A stretch of DNA of 64,000 bases from Amblyomma americanum (lineage: Eukaryota > Arthropoda > Arachnida > Ixodida > Ixodidae): NCBI RefSeq assembly GCF_052857255.1, contig NC_135505.1, forward strand, positions 44,904,520 to 44,968,519, in the 5' to 3' direction. The position numbers were made by a program, and so were the translations under genes. Position 1 is the stretch's first letter, and each line of letters begins with the position of its first letter. Shown piece by piece: positions 46,741-56,360 of the stretch. Below the pieces are notes generated by a model. It saw only the letters and a list, made by a program, of their open reading frames with translations. It did no database searches and was not told the origin of the DNA.

Positions 46741-47035
46741 AGTCGCTCCAGCATCCTAACATACGTGGGCCGTTCATGTGCTGCTGCCTTCAGTTGTTCA
46801 TTGCTCAAGACTCTATGATGGCTTCCTTTACATTACTGTACGAGATAACACGCATTATCTTGAAAGTCATATGCCTGTTATTCACTTTAAACTCTAATAG
46901 GGCTGTAAAGATTAGCCGTTAAACTTAGAGAGCTCATAATATTCAATTTTAGGTACATCTTAGCGTTTGCTTTGTGGCACGTAGCCTTAAGTGGCCTGAT
47001 GTGTAAGGGTTCGCGTCATTTTTCTGTCGTTATTG

Positions 47036-47315
47036 CCCTGCCATCGTAGCTGAGGTTTTAGGGGCTGCACTACTGTCCCCAGAACGCGAGTTTGGGCCCG
47101 CCTGCGGCAGCTGCGTTTCGGTGGAGTCTAGCGCAAACAGTTCTGCCTCCACAGGTGTCGTCTAACGACGTGGTTGAGATGTTGATCGAAAAGAGTAGGT
47201 GTTTTTAAACGCTAAACGCGTGTCTTGTGCGACGTCAGTGCATGTTAAAGAATCCTAGGTGGTTGAAATTAGTCCGCAGACCTCAACTACAAGGTCTCTC
47301 ATAACACATGTGTCA
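47036..47315 (+). mobile_element. SINE copy inside a THAP-gene intron
   Basis: The head-like ccatcgtagctgaggtttta and a decayed box B (cgagtttgggcccgcc) are followed by an unrelated block, and then by the SINE landmarks cgacgtcagtgcatgtt, aggtggttgaaatta and ctcaactacaaggtct. Probably an old copy with an internal insertion. It lies between exon 1 and exon 2 of the THAP-like gene. Confidence 0.55.
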
Positions 47316-47390
47316 GTTCAAGATGTCAGAACACACAGTTTATGATTAATCTTTTGTGGTTGTTGCCCAGACAAGCTGTTTTGTCCGCAG

Positions 47391-47566
47391 CAAAGACTGC
47401 GCAGGCTGGCGACCTACTCCCTACGCAAGGATCTGCAGCAAACACTTTGTGGGCGGTGCAAAGGCAAATGAAGAGGGGCATCCAGCCTTCTACCCCCCCC
47501 CCCCCCTCTATTTCCGGCTACGTACAGGGCAGCACCTGGCCCACTCTCAGAAGACCGCTATGTAAG
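47391..47566 (+). pseudogene. THAP exon 2 with C14 frameshift tract
   Basis: The acceptor is a pyrimidine-rich stretch ending ccgcag at 47,390 (an alternative lies at 47,370). The frame encodes SKDCAGWRPTPY and RICSKHFVGG, then HPAFY. A run of 14 C (47,493-47,506) follows. After it the sensible reading, PATYRAAPGPLSEDRYV, is in another frame, so the tract length has shifted the frame. The donor tgtaag|gtaagaag at 47,567 is close to consensus. Confidence 0.68.
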
Positions 47567-47624
47567 GTAAGAAGGGATCAACATTAACATAATCATAACA
47601 GAGCTGTTTGCTCACAGTTACTGA

Positions 47625-47945
47625 AGATATGTAAGAAGGGAGTAATTACACCTTGGCATCCACCCAAGCGGAGCCATACAGCTAGAAAGGAAAGTTTTAC
47701 AGATTTTACAGAAACTTCGTAGTTAAATAAAAATTTGTGCAGGTCCGGGGTTCGAACCCAGGATCACCGCTACACCGGAGCAGTCGCTCTACCAACTGAG
47801 CTAACCGGGACCGAAAGCTTATGTTAGGGTGATAGTGAATTGATCAATAACTCGAAGTGGGAATAGTGTTGGTCAAATGTTTTAGGGGAATCCCTCACGG
47901 TGGAGAAGATTTGTAATAAGGGAGTAATTACTCATTGGCATTGGA
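47625..47945 (-). mobile_element. Second SINE type with tRNA-like head
   Basis: The minus strand at 47,815-47,742 reads ggttagctcagttggtagagc and gggttcgaaccccgg, good box A and box B sequences, but the acceptor stem pairs at only five of seven positions and the anticodon loop is nine bases. It is therefore a SINE head and not a tRNA gene. Direct copies of gtaaNaagggagtaattac lie at 47,631-47,649 and 47,913-47,931, one at each side, suggesting two overlapping copies or a target duplication. It lies in the intron before exon 3. Confidence 0.65.
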
Positions 47946-48859
47946 AGATATTAGTGATATTTTGTGACATTGAACTCTATTTTGACTAGATATACATTTA
48001 ACTCTCTTTTTATTTTGTAAATGTACTCCAATCCCACTAGGAAAAGAAGAAGACAAGAGCAAAGGACGCTGTGGGACAAGTAGGCTGCTGAGATGCATGG
48101 ACAAGCATCTGAAGAGGTAATGAAGTTCATTGATGTGGGTGATGAAGCCAGTTCTTTTTCCAGCCCCTCGTTTTCATCGCACACGGTTTTTGTGCAGCAA
48201 AAACTGGAATAGATGTTCATTTACTCATTCATGTACATTTTATAGGCTGGTGACATACACGAGCAAAGTGTGGAGGCCATAATTGTGGAGGCTCAAGCTC
48301 CTGGAAGCGGCAACAGTCCGGTAGCTTTTGACAGCAGTCAAAGCGCTCAGTCTGATTCTGACCATCGACTTTTTCAAGTGAGAAAGCATATCCTAAGTCA
48401 GGGTTGGGGTTTAAAGACCGGGTCCTAATATTGATTAGTAATTGTTTTTTAACATATTGCTTCCATGTGTCAACAATTATTCATGTGTCAACAATTCTGC
48501 CAAGCGTTTTGCCACCCGTCAGGAGGGCTTTGAACGAGTTGTTCATTGAGGACAAAGTTCTCTTATTTCTGATGAAATTAAGGCACGGCATGTCATTTTC
48601 TGTCCTTCGAGCTCTTTTTGCTGTGCGCAATACTGCACCAGGACGAATCTCCAAGAGAAAGTTCTTGAATTTAAATGTGGCCGCAAAACGTTGGGTCTAC
48701 TGGCCGTCACGAAAACTTATTTAGTCAACTACGCCAGTTGCAGTTAAGGAGCACTACCGAAGTTGCAGAGTGATTATTGACTGCATGGTTCCGACAGCGG
48801 TTCCAACTTTTCCTGCTACCCACGAGCCCAACTTCAAGCTACCCGTCCTCCTAGGTCTT

Positions 48860-49130
48860 TCGAGCTCAGCGTGGCAAACCGGTTCACAATCAACACTTAC
48901 GGCACGCTCCGCCTGCACGTCCAGTTTAAAAACCTACGTCGTGGCCTTCATTGGAATTTTCTCATCGCCGACGTCATCGAGCCGATCATCGGCTCAGACG
49001 CACAACAACCTCCTTCCGGACTGCTGTCACGACCGTCTAATCGACGCGACAACAGGACATTCTTCGCAAGGACAGCGAGTGACTACCCACCAGCAAAGCA
49101 TCAAATTACTCGGTGATGAAACTCATTCCC
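48860..49130 (+). pseudogene. Gypsy protease C-terminal part
   Basis: The frame at 48,871-49,116 reads FTINTYGTLRLHVQFKNLRR and NFLIADVIEPIIGSD, the strand and flap region and the IIGxD end of a retropepsin. The catalytic DTG region is not present, so the copy is truncated within the protease. The RT frame runs in another phase. Confidence 0.65.
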
Positions 49131-49858
49131 CGTACCACGCCATCCTCACTGAATTTCCTGTTTTGATGCGCCCTAGAGGGATGCCACATAATGTGCAACA
49201 CACCACTGCGCACTACATCCGGACCACCCCAGGCCCTCCGGATTTCTGCCGCACCCGTCGCCTTGCCCCGGACAGCATGCGCATAGCCAAAGCAGAGTTA
49301 GCACACATTTTCAGTGAGGGAATCGCCCGCCGCTCTGACGGGCCATTTGCCTCGCCGCTTCACCTTGTCCCGAAGAAAACCGAAGGCTGGCGGCTCTGTG
49401 GGCAATACCGTGCCCTTGATGCCCGCAACATTCCGGACAGGTACACAGTCCACCGCATACAGGACTTCACCCATCGCATTTATGGCTGCCGTGTTTTCTC
49501 CGTGATGGATTTCGTGAAAGTCTACACGCAGACACCCGTCAATCCGGACGACGTCCCGAAATCTGCAATCATTACCCTCCTCGGCCTTTTCTCGTTTCCC
49601 TTCATGAGCTTTGGCCTGAGGAACGCTGGACAAACCTTTCAAACCTTCATCGGCGAAGTCGTCCACGGCCTTGACTTCTTTATTAATCTTGACGACATAT
49701 TGGTCTTTTCCCGTAACGCTGACGAACAGCAGAAGCACTTTCGTCTACTTTTCCAACTCCTCAATGACCACGGCCTACTAGTGTATGTCCCACAGATCAT
49801 GCTTGGTGCTTTAGTCGCCAAATTCCTCGGCCATGAAGTTTTATCGAAGCAAACTTGA
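49130..49858 (+). pseudogene. Gypsy reverse transcriptase
   Basis: The long open frame includes FPVLMRPRGMPHNVQHTTAH, RIAKAELAHIFSEGIARRSD, PFASPLHLVPKKTEGWRLCG, VFSVMDFVKVYTQTPVNPDD (motif A, Asp kept), FPFMSFGLRNAGQTFQ and FINLDDILVFSRNADEQ (motif C, LDD; the usual Tyr before it is Asn). It ends at a TGA near 49,858, before RNase H. It is the longest intact pol frame of this element. Confidence 0.85.
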
Positions 49859-50099
49859 CCTTTGCCTCAACGCATCTCAGACCTGCAAATTATTCCCAAC
49901 CCATCACCGCTAACACCTTCGCTGTTTTCTAAGCATGCTAAACTTTTACTGGCGTTTCTTGCCACACGCATTTGACCACTAGGCTTCCCTTCGTGATGCA
50001 TTGGCTGGTCTACGAGGAAACCAACCCGTCATGTGGATACCGGTTTTAGCGCGACTTTTATAATGATGGAAAGCTGCTGTCTGCACCGCTGCACTTCTC

Positions 50100-50560
50100 T
50101 TCCATTCCGTGCCAGACGCTCCTTTGGGGCTCTTCACGAACGCCTCTAACTTCGCTGTCAGCGCCGCCCTTATGAAACGCGTCGACAACATTTGCCTTCC
50201 CTTGGCGTTCTTCTCCAAGATACTCTCAGCTCGAAAAACGACCCCTTCTGCGGTCAGTCCCACCAACGAAACCACGACCCCCGCTACGTCGAGTTCGCCT
50301 GCTTACTACAGAGAACTTCTGGCGATATAAGAAGCAGTTAACACTTTCGCCACAATCTCGAAGCACAGCACCGTACTATCTACACCGATCATAAACCACT
50401 GACCTACGCCTTCTCTCAGCGCCGCGATAAACTTCCGACGCTCCAGCAGAACCAGCTCTCGGCGATTGCCCAGTTTGCCACCGACATCCAGCATGTCAAC
50501 GGGAAGGACAACGTGGTGCCGACGCGCTTTCACGTGTGGCAGCTATCAGCTCTTCGTAGA
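50100..50560 (+). pseudogene. Gypsy RNase H
   Basis: PLGLFTNASNFAVSAALMKR and PLAFFSKILSARKTT match the start of the gypsy RNase H, where the first catalytic residue is normally Asp in DAS and is Asn here (TNAS). An insert-like stretch (SPTNETTTPATSSSPA) precedes YYRELLAI. The helix with the second Asp (TDHKPL) appears in another frame near 50,383-50,400. Inactive. Confidence 0.68.
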
Positions 50561-50709
50561 TAACAGCTAGATCCTCAACGAAGCTCAGGCTATGGACGTC
50601 GAACTGCAAGCACTTCGTAAGGGCGGGTCCTTATTGCGGCCGCAACAAGTCCCCATACCTGGATCGACAACGACTTTCTACTGCGACATGTCAACAGCAC
50701 GAAGCAGGC

Positions 50710-51650
50710 CCTACGTGCCCTTTTCCCATCGCATTGGCCTCTTCAACCAGCTGCATAATGTCAGCCGTCCCGGCATACGCGCCTGTACAGTACTCACGGA
50801 TTGAAATAGGACATTCGGAGCGCGTGGCCGTCGCTTCATGGAGCGCCGCCCGTAGACGCTCATGGAACCAAGGTGGTGCATTGTAGTATGGCGTGAGAGG
50901 GAGAACATCTACAAAGCAGAATTGTTCCTTCCAGTAGCCAATGAGCCGGCCTGTGGTTTACCACATGCCTGCGTGGCACTGCAAGGCTAGCGCTCCGAAT
51001 GTCCTATTTCAATCCGTGAGTACTGTACACGCCTCGTGGCCGACCGCTATGTCTGGCCCTCCAACCAACGCGACTGCCGCACCTGGGCGCGCTCCTGCAT
51101 CCAATGCCATCGCGCTGAAGTCAACAGGCATGTCACTTTATTGATCGGAGCATTCCTTCAGCCCTCTGGTCGGTTTCAACACGCTCACCTTGACATCATA
51201 GGGCCCTTTTCCTAGCTGTACCCTATCCCTACAGCCTCACCGCCATCGATCAGTATACTCTTTGGCCGTAGGCATGGCACCTCGAGGGAATCACCGCGGA
51301 AGACGTCGCCTCGTCCTTTTTCGCTGACTGGATTGCTCGTTTAGGGCCCCCTCGCCGCGTCATCACGGACCAATGACGACAGTTCGAATCGCAACTTTTC
51401 AGGCTCCTCGGAAGAATCATTGGGTTTGAGCGCTCGCGGACCACAAGCTGCTACCCCTGCGCCAACGGGATGATCGAGCGTGTCCACCGACCGTTCAAAG
51501 CAGCCATCATGTGCCCCCCCCCCCCCCCCCCCCAGGCTCAACCTGGCTTGAAGCCATCCCAGCCGTCGCCATAGGTCTTCGCGCCACCTTGAAACCGGAC
51601 ATTCAAGCTTAACCCTCAGAGCTCGTCTACGGGGAACCACTGCGTCTCCC
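50710..51650 (+). pseudogene. Gypsy integrase, split by MITE
   Basis: The zinc-binding region reads up to SRPGIRAC at 50,785 and resumes after the MITE with TRLVADRYVW at 51,026. The core follows: HLDIIGPF-type sequence near 51,185, a TDQ-like segment near 51,365, and GMIERVHR-like sequence near 51,470 with the catalytic Glu. The 20-C run at 51,514-51,533 then breaks the frame. A further C-terminal part (RPSPVSR..YNKTYTLRVRER) lies near 51,870-51,930. Confidence 0.72.
50786..51027. mobile_element. 238-bp Tc1/mariner-type MITE with TA duplication
   Basis: Perfect 36-bp terminal inverted repeats at 50,788-50,823 and 50,990-51,025 begin CAGTACTCAC, and TA lies on each side (50,786-50,787; 51,026-51,027). 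Removing the element and one TA leaves an uninterrupted integrase frame across the junction, proving both the boundaries and the TA target duplication. The 166-bp interior encodes nothing. Identical TIRs imply a recent insertion, younger than the gypsy element it sits in. Confidence 0.93.
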
Positions 51651-52099
51651 AGGCGGATTTCTTGCTGCACCGCCATCCACCCCAGCGACGTCACATCCCA
51701 CCGATTTCGACGCCCGGCTCGGACGCAGCATCGCTGCCCTCCGCCCGTCACCTGCAGTTCACCATTGTAAGACGCCTCTCACGTCTTCAAGAATCTGGCA
51801 ACGTGCACGCACGCTTTTCTCCGCGACGACACCGTCTGCAGGGCTTTCCAGCACCTTGCAGCGGACCTTACCCAGTTTCCCGTTGCTACAACAAAACCTA
51901 CACCCTGCGCGTTCGGGAACGGCTTCAGCGTCACTATCAATCGGCTGAAACCGGGCTACATAGATTCCGCCGAATCAGGAAATACCAGTGCTCCCACAGG
52001 CGTCCGTCCACCACCGCCGACATCGCAGCCTGCTTCTGTCACTACGCTGCACTGATTTTTACAAGCCCTGCGGGCTTTCCACTCCGCGGATAGTGGTGA

Positions 52100-52400
52100 T
52101 GTGGCGACACACTCTGCGCATAATTCCGCGCAGCCTCCGCCTTGTTATCATCCGGCCCAGGGTGACATGGCCACACGCTGGACTGCGCAACCGATAAAAT
52201 ACAACGCCACCGCTGCGTAATCCGAGCTATGCATCACCGACGGTGGCTACAAAAGCAGGCTACCCGGCCATAGAGAAACATACTTCGTAAAGTGCGGAAA
52301 CTCCCGTGGGGCCCTGCTGCCGAGATACTGCCCTGCCGCCAGCGTCCCGAGCGGGTGGCCAGACCGCTAATTTTATCCTCCGAGATTTTAGGCCGTGCTT
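52100..52400 (+). repeat. Gypsy 3' LTR start (partial)
   Basis: TGTGGCGACACACTCTGCGC follows the end of pol and resembles the start of gypsy LTRs in tick genomes as I remember them. A second copy is absent from the window because the 5' end is truncated, so the boundaries cannot be confirmed by comparison. Confidence 0.4.
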
Positions 52401-53465
52401 CAGCTCTGTTTCAGTTTCGGTTTCGATAGCAATGCTTTCAATTCTGCTTTGCTCTTGGCTATTATAATATTCAACTATATCGTCCAAGTGAACCACAAGG
52501 GCTTTAATATTTCATTTCTAAGCATGCAATACATATAGACGTATTAAACTCTTGGATCGCAGAGGATCGCAGACCTTTACTCGAAATACCACCTAGCTTC
52601 TCGAAGTACGCAAGCTTAATTAGCTCACGCCGGTTGGAATAATGCAATCAGAGCTGTTCTTACTTTAGTTTTGTGCCGTCATTGAGCCACCTCTTTCAGT
52701 CGCAGACATACAAGGGAATGTTATCACACAGAGCTTATTTTTTCTTGCTTACAATTTCAACTGTACAGAAAAAGGGCTCGATCACACACATTTTGTAGAA
52801 TTCATCAGAATACGTAGCAACAGGGAAGAAGTTATGGTAAAACGGGTGGCACCATGTCACGAACCAAAAATATTGCACATACGCTCTGCGGGTTTGTCAT
52901 CTAAAACATCAACCGTGCGAACAACAGAACAGGAGTTGTCAACAGCTAGACCCAAGTAATGCGATTAAAAGGTACGTATAGCGCGCTCGATTCCTGCACA
53001 TCACATTCTAAGAGCGATAGGCATAGTTTTATACGCTGTTGAAAAATACAAGCGAAACATATTAATTACATCATAGTAACGCAACAGTAAGCTTGCAATT
53101 TTCGTAAAAGGCGATTATTGCAATTTTTTGGTCAAGGTGTCCACACCATGCAAAAAAATCCAAATTCGAGTGGCACGCTCTTGTTCTAAAACAAGACGAA
53201 TATGGACAAATTGCAAACAACAACAACGTAAATCGTCTTTTCGGAAAAGGCTGCAGTTGCCTTCGAGAACAATAAAAAATTACCACTTTCTACATGCACT
53301 GTCCTAAATTTGCCGAACTAGTCCATACCTTTACTAATTATCGAACCTAGCAAAGGGAAGGAAAGATGTAATGAATGGTCACCACAATAATGAACATAGC
53401 GACGGATACATGTAAGCGAACCATGTGTTCTATTGGCAGTGATTAGAAACAACCAGACATCAGAC
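52401..53465. other. Unassigned spacer
   Basis: No gene, RNA or repeat end recognised. The continuation of the THAP-DDE gene, which should resume after the inserted retrotransposon, was looked for and not found. Confidence 0.4.
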
Positions 53466-53740
53466 TTTAAATTTGTCGACCGCGGCGGCTGCGTTTTTAT
53501 GGAGGAAAAACGCTAAGGCGCCCGTGTGCTGTGCGATGTCAGTGCACGTTAAAGATCCCCAGGTGGTCGAAATTATTCCGTAGCCCTCCACTACGGCACC
53601 TCTCTCTTCCTTTCTTCTTTCGCTCCCGCCTTTATCTCTTACCTTACGGCGCGGTTCAGGTGTCCAACGATAAATGAGACCGATACTGCGCATTTCCTGT
53701 CCCCAAAAAAGCCAATTATTATTATTATTATTATTATAAA
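53466..53740 (+). mobile_element. SINE with (ATT)n tail
   Basis: The plus-strand copy reads cgaccgcggcggctgcg, ggaggaaaaacgctaaggcg, gatgtcagtgcacgtt, ccccaggtggtcgaaatta, ccctccactacggcacc and ggcgcggttcaggtgtcc, and ends in (ATT)n at 53,715-53,737. It lacks the tRNA head. It gives the clearest view of the family's orientation and tail. Confidence 0.85.
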
Positions 53741-54037
53741 TCTGTTCAGCTGTATTGCAGACACTCATTTCTTGAAGCAAATGCGAAGTTTCTTTTGATG
53801 AAGTGTACATACCATAAAAGGCGAATTCTGCAGAACATCCTCAGAAAGCTTTCACAGCACTGCATGGAGCAAAAAGGAAAATGAGGAGGAAGAAGACGAA
53901 GTGTCCCTGCTAAGGGGGCTGCACTTCGCTCCTGTGAAAAATCTCGCCATCGTCATAAATACGTTCTTTATATCAAGAGAACTGACTTCGCACCATCTGA
54001 AGGAGCTCCCGAGCACCATCGAGGAAGGTCTGACTGG

Positions 54038-55275
54038 GTGGCAGTAAGCAGATGTCCTTCAGTCATCCCGGCAGCTGGACTGGGCTCCGAGGCTAGGCCT
54101 AGAGCCACCGGTGACGCTCTGGCCGAGGTGGCTTCGCCGGCGTCGGTCCCTGCTCCCGGTCGATCAGCGGCAGCGCACATCCCGCCTTCTTCAAATGCAC
54201 CTCAGCCCGTGAGCGATCTGCCCTCTGGACGGGTTTCGGCAATGGCTGCCCAGCCTCCACTGCTGGATGGGGCTTCAACCGTGCAGCGTGAGGAGAAGAG
54301 CTCTCCAATGGACCTGTCTTCAGCACCTGCATCCGCGCCACCGGCTTCCAGCAGCTCTCAAAAGCGCCCATCAGGGAACACTGCGCAGGATTCGCCTTCT
54401 GCCAACTACAGCTCACAAGACAAGCGTTCCTGCCCAGCGTATGCCAACCAGGTGGCTGTGCCGACATCGGAATCGGTATCGTATAAAGTGGCCATGAAAG
54501 CTCTGGCAGCCAAAAGCCTGACAGACATTCCGAACAGAATTCTTCAGGCGAACCTATAGAAGTGTCTGGGGATCAAAGGTTTTCGTGGCTCCACGTCTAA
54601 AACGAAATTTAATACCATCGCTGTGTGGCTCCCGACTTTGGCTGCTGTCGAGCGTCTGCAAACGCTCAAGTGCATATCGATTACAAGCGAGGTTTCGGTG
54701 CCGGTCCAGGTGTACCCAGTTGAAGGTTCGGACCTACAACGCTGTGTTGTTTTCAACGTCGACGTTGCCGATGAACAGACGACCCTCCAGCGTGAGCTGC
54801 ACTGTACAACCCACCGTGTCATCCAAGCATGGTATATGGGAAAGGGGCACTCGTGCATCGTCACACTACTGGGCCCACAAACTCTACCAAAACGACTTTA
54901 CTACTATGGCTGTATTCTGCGGCCTCGCCCTTACAAACCGAGTGCTGTCTATTGCTACAGCTGTTTCAGACCTGGCCATATGCGCCGATCATGCCCCTCT
55001 GCAACGCAAGATGAAGCTCGGCCACAAGGCACACCGTCTTACAGGTGCGGACTTTGCAAGACTGACGACCACGAAATGACCTCTCCAACTTGCCCAACAA
55101 AACAAACGACACTGAGAAGGTTCGGCGTGGGATCGGTAAACAAGTGCCTTCGATTGAAAACAGAGCACCGATACAGACATCCAACAGGTTTGTGGCTCTT
55201 CAGTCGGATGAAGACGACTGGCCGGAGTTTTCTGAACCCAATCCACCGGCAGCCCCTGCCCAACCGTCGTAAAGC
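54038..55275 (+). pseudogene. LINE ORF1 (gag-like) with CCHC zinc knuckles
   Basis: The first frame (to 54,559) is Ala/Ser/Pro-rich and ends AAKSLTDIPNRILQANL before a TAG. A second frame from about 54,600 continues with LQTLKCISITSEVSVPVQVY, VIQAWYMGKGHSCIVTLLGP, and two knuckles: CYSCFRPGHMRRSC (CX2CX4HX4C) and CGLCKTDDHEMTSPTC. A last Trp/Glu-rich piece (DDWPEFSEP) is in a third frame to 55,272. Such ORF1 proteins bind element RNA. The true start codon is uncertain, because the open frame begins without an ATG. Confidence 0.78.
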
Positions 55276-55625
55276 GATAAAGTGCGTAAGGATCGCCGTC
55301 CCCTTCAAGCTACACAAAAGCACTGCATACTGGAACCCATGCGTGAGGACATGGCAGCAGTTGACGACCAAATTGCACGCCTTTAGCCGAGGTCTCTAAG
55401 CTACGGCAACGCCGTGAACTGCTTGCTCGCCGTAGACAACCAGCGGAATCCCACTCCACGTCAATCAATGCTGCAGCGCCTTTGACTACGTCCAGCCCTC
55501 ATGCGTTTTTCGCACACTCTGCCAGGTCTTCTGCAGCACTGCAGGATAACTCAACAACATCCCTCCTCCGAATTATGATAAACCTGTTGTCAATTCTATT
55601 ACAACGCTTGGAAGCCTAATCGAAA

Positions 55626-56330
55626 ATGGCGAGAACAAGTTGTGGTGTGCTCCAATGGAACTGCAGAGGCCTCTCTACAAAGCTGGGAGAGCTCAGATCT
55701 CGATTTCGCATGAACAAGGTCCAGGTGTGGGCCCTGCTACTGCAGGAGACCAATGCCTTACCATCTATTCCAGGGTTTATGGATACATGTCTCCTTCAAT
55801 GAACGACCGTCGTGTGCACACTGCTGCCTCTCCGGGAAAGGCGGCAGTGTACCTTGATGCGCGTTTTCCTCAAGTTCTCCTCTCTCTAGAAAACTGGTGC
55901 ACCTCATATCAAGAGGTGGGCGCAGTGGCTTTGAAGCTTCCCAAGGCAACTGATGTGGTCGCGTCATACTATGTAATACCCGCCGGTGGAGCTCCCTTCC
56001 GCATTATTCATAGGTGGTTATCAACTCTACGACGACAACACCCAGGGTGGCCTGTTTTAGTCGGTGGTGACCTTAACGCGCCTCATCCGGACTGGGGGTA
56101 CCTCACTTCAAGCTCCCGTGGTAGACGTGTGCGGGACGCATTCGCAGATGCGCTGTTTCTTTTACTCAACCATCCAGCTTCAGCAACGCGGACTGTGAGC
56201 CATGCTCGCAATCCAACATGTGCTCCGGACCTTACGTGGTGGTCAGGACCCGACCCGGGACTCACTCGTGGTACCTAGAGCCAGACTGCTGGGGTAGTGA
56301 CCACCATCCTATCATCATCATCGTTCTCCA
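55626..56330 (+). pseudogene. LINE ORF2 APE endonuclease
   Basis: The ATG at 55,626 starts MARTSCGVLQWNCRGL, the N-A/W-N-x-R-G start of LINE endonucleases, then LLLQETNALPSIPGF (catalytic Glu in QE). After a one-base shift near 55,775 comes VLVGGDLNAPHPDWGY (GDxN), TRTVSHARNPTCAPDLTWW and, in another frame, PDCWGSDHHPI with the SDH catalytic His. All canonical active-site residues survive but lie in three frames. The enzyme nicks target DNA to prime reverse transcription. Confidence 0.82.
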
Positions 56331-56360
56331 TCCACCAAGGGCCTGCCGATTACGCTGTAG

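Larger units (their letters stand above)
46593..48785 (+). pseudogene. Spliced THAP-DDE (IS5/Harbinger-like) transposase-type gene, broken
   Basis: Five exon candidates line up. Exon 1 (46,593-about 46,740) begins MPCSNVNCCIVNCH, the Cys pair of a THAP zinc finger, then needs a one-base shift to read KLFRFPSKPYEEKRREHW. Exon 2 (about 47,391-47,566) gives GWRPTPYARICSKHFVGG, the C-x2-H end of the finger, and ends TATGTAAG|gtaag. Exon 3 (48,041-48,116) and exon 4 (48,246-48,377; acidic, AGDIHEQSVEAIIV) have matching AG/GT borders and compatible phases. Exon 5 (about 48,500-48,785) gives DKVLLFLMKLRHGMSFSVLR and WVYWPSRKLI, then RSCRVIIDCM, the helix-turn-helix and first catalytic Asp of DDE_4-type nucleases. 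Stops at 48,081 and 48,722 and the gypsy junction near 48,786 end it. It is either a domesticated host gene or an intron-bearing transposon gene such as ISL2EU/Harbinger. Confidence 0.7.
48790..52400 (+). mobile_element. Ty3/gypsy element, 5'-truncated, classical order
   Basis: Protease (from about 48,860), RT (49,250-49,858), RNase H (50,100-50,450), integrase (50,750-51,600) and a 3' LTR-like start (TGTGGCGAC at 52,100) follow in the standard Ty3/gypsy order, unlike the PR-INT element at 16.9-21.6 kb. Gag and the 5' LTR are missing: the element begins abruptly within the protease region next to the THAP-DDE pseudogene. Frameshifts, stops, a 20-C tract at 51,514-51,533 and a nested MITE make it inactive. 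The right boundary in or after the LTR is not clear. Confidence 0.8.

Noticed and set aside
47742..47815. Possible functional tRNA gene (minus)
   Set aside because: Boxes A and B are good, but two acceptor-stem mismatches and a nine-base anticodon loop indicate a SINE head.
48770..48800. Single protein spanning DDE_4 and gypsy coding
   Set aside because: The open frame runs through the junction by chance; the two parts belong to unrelated genes.
51341..51751. 136-codon minus-strand open frame with Gly-rich tract
   Set aside because: Antisense of the gypsy integrase; the Gly run is the C20 homopolymer read backwards.
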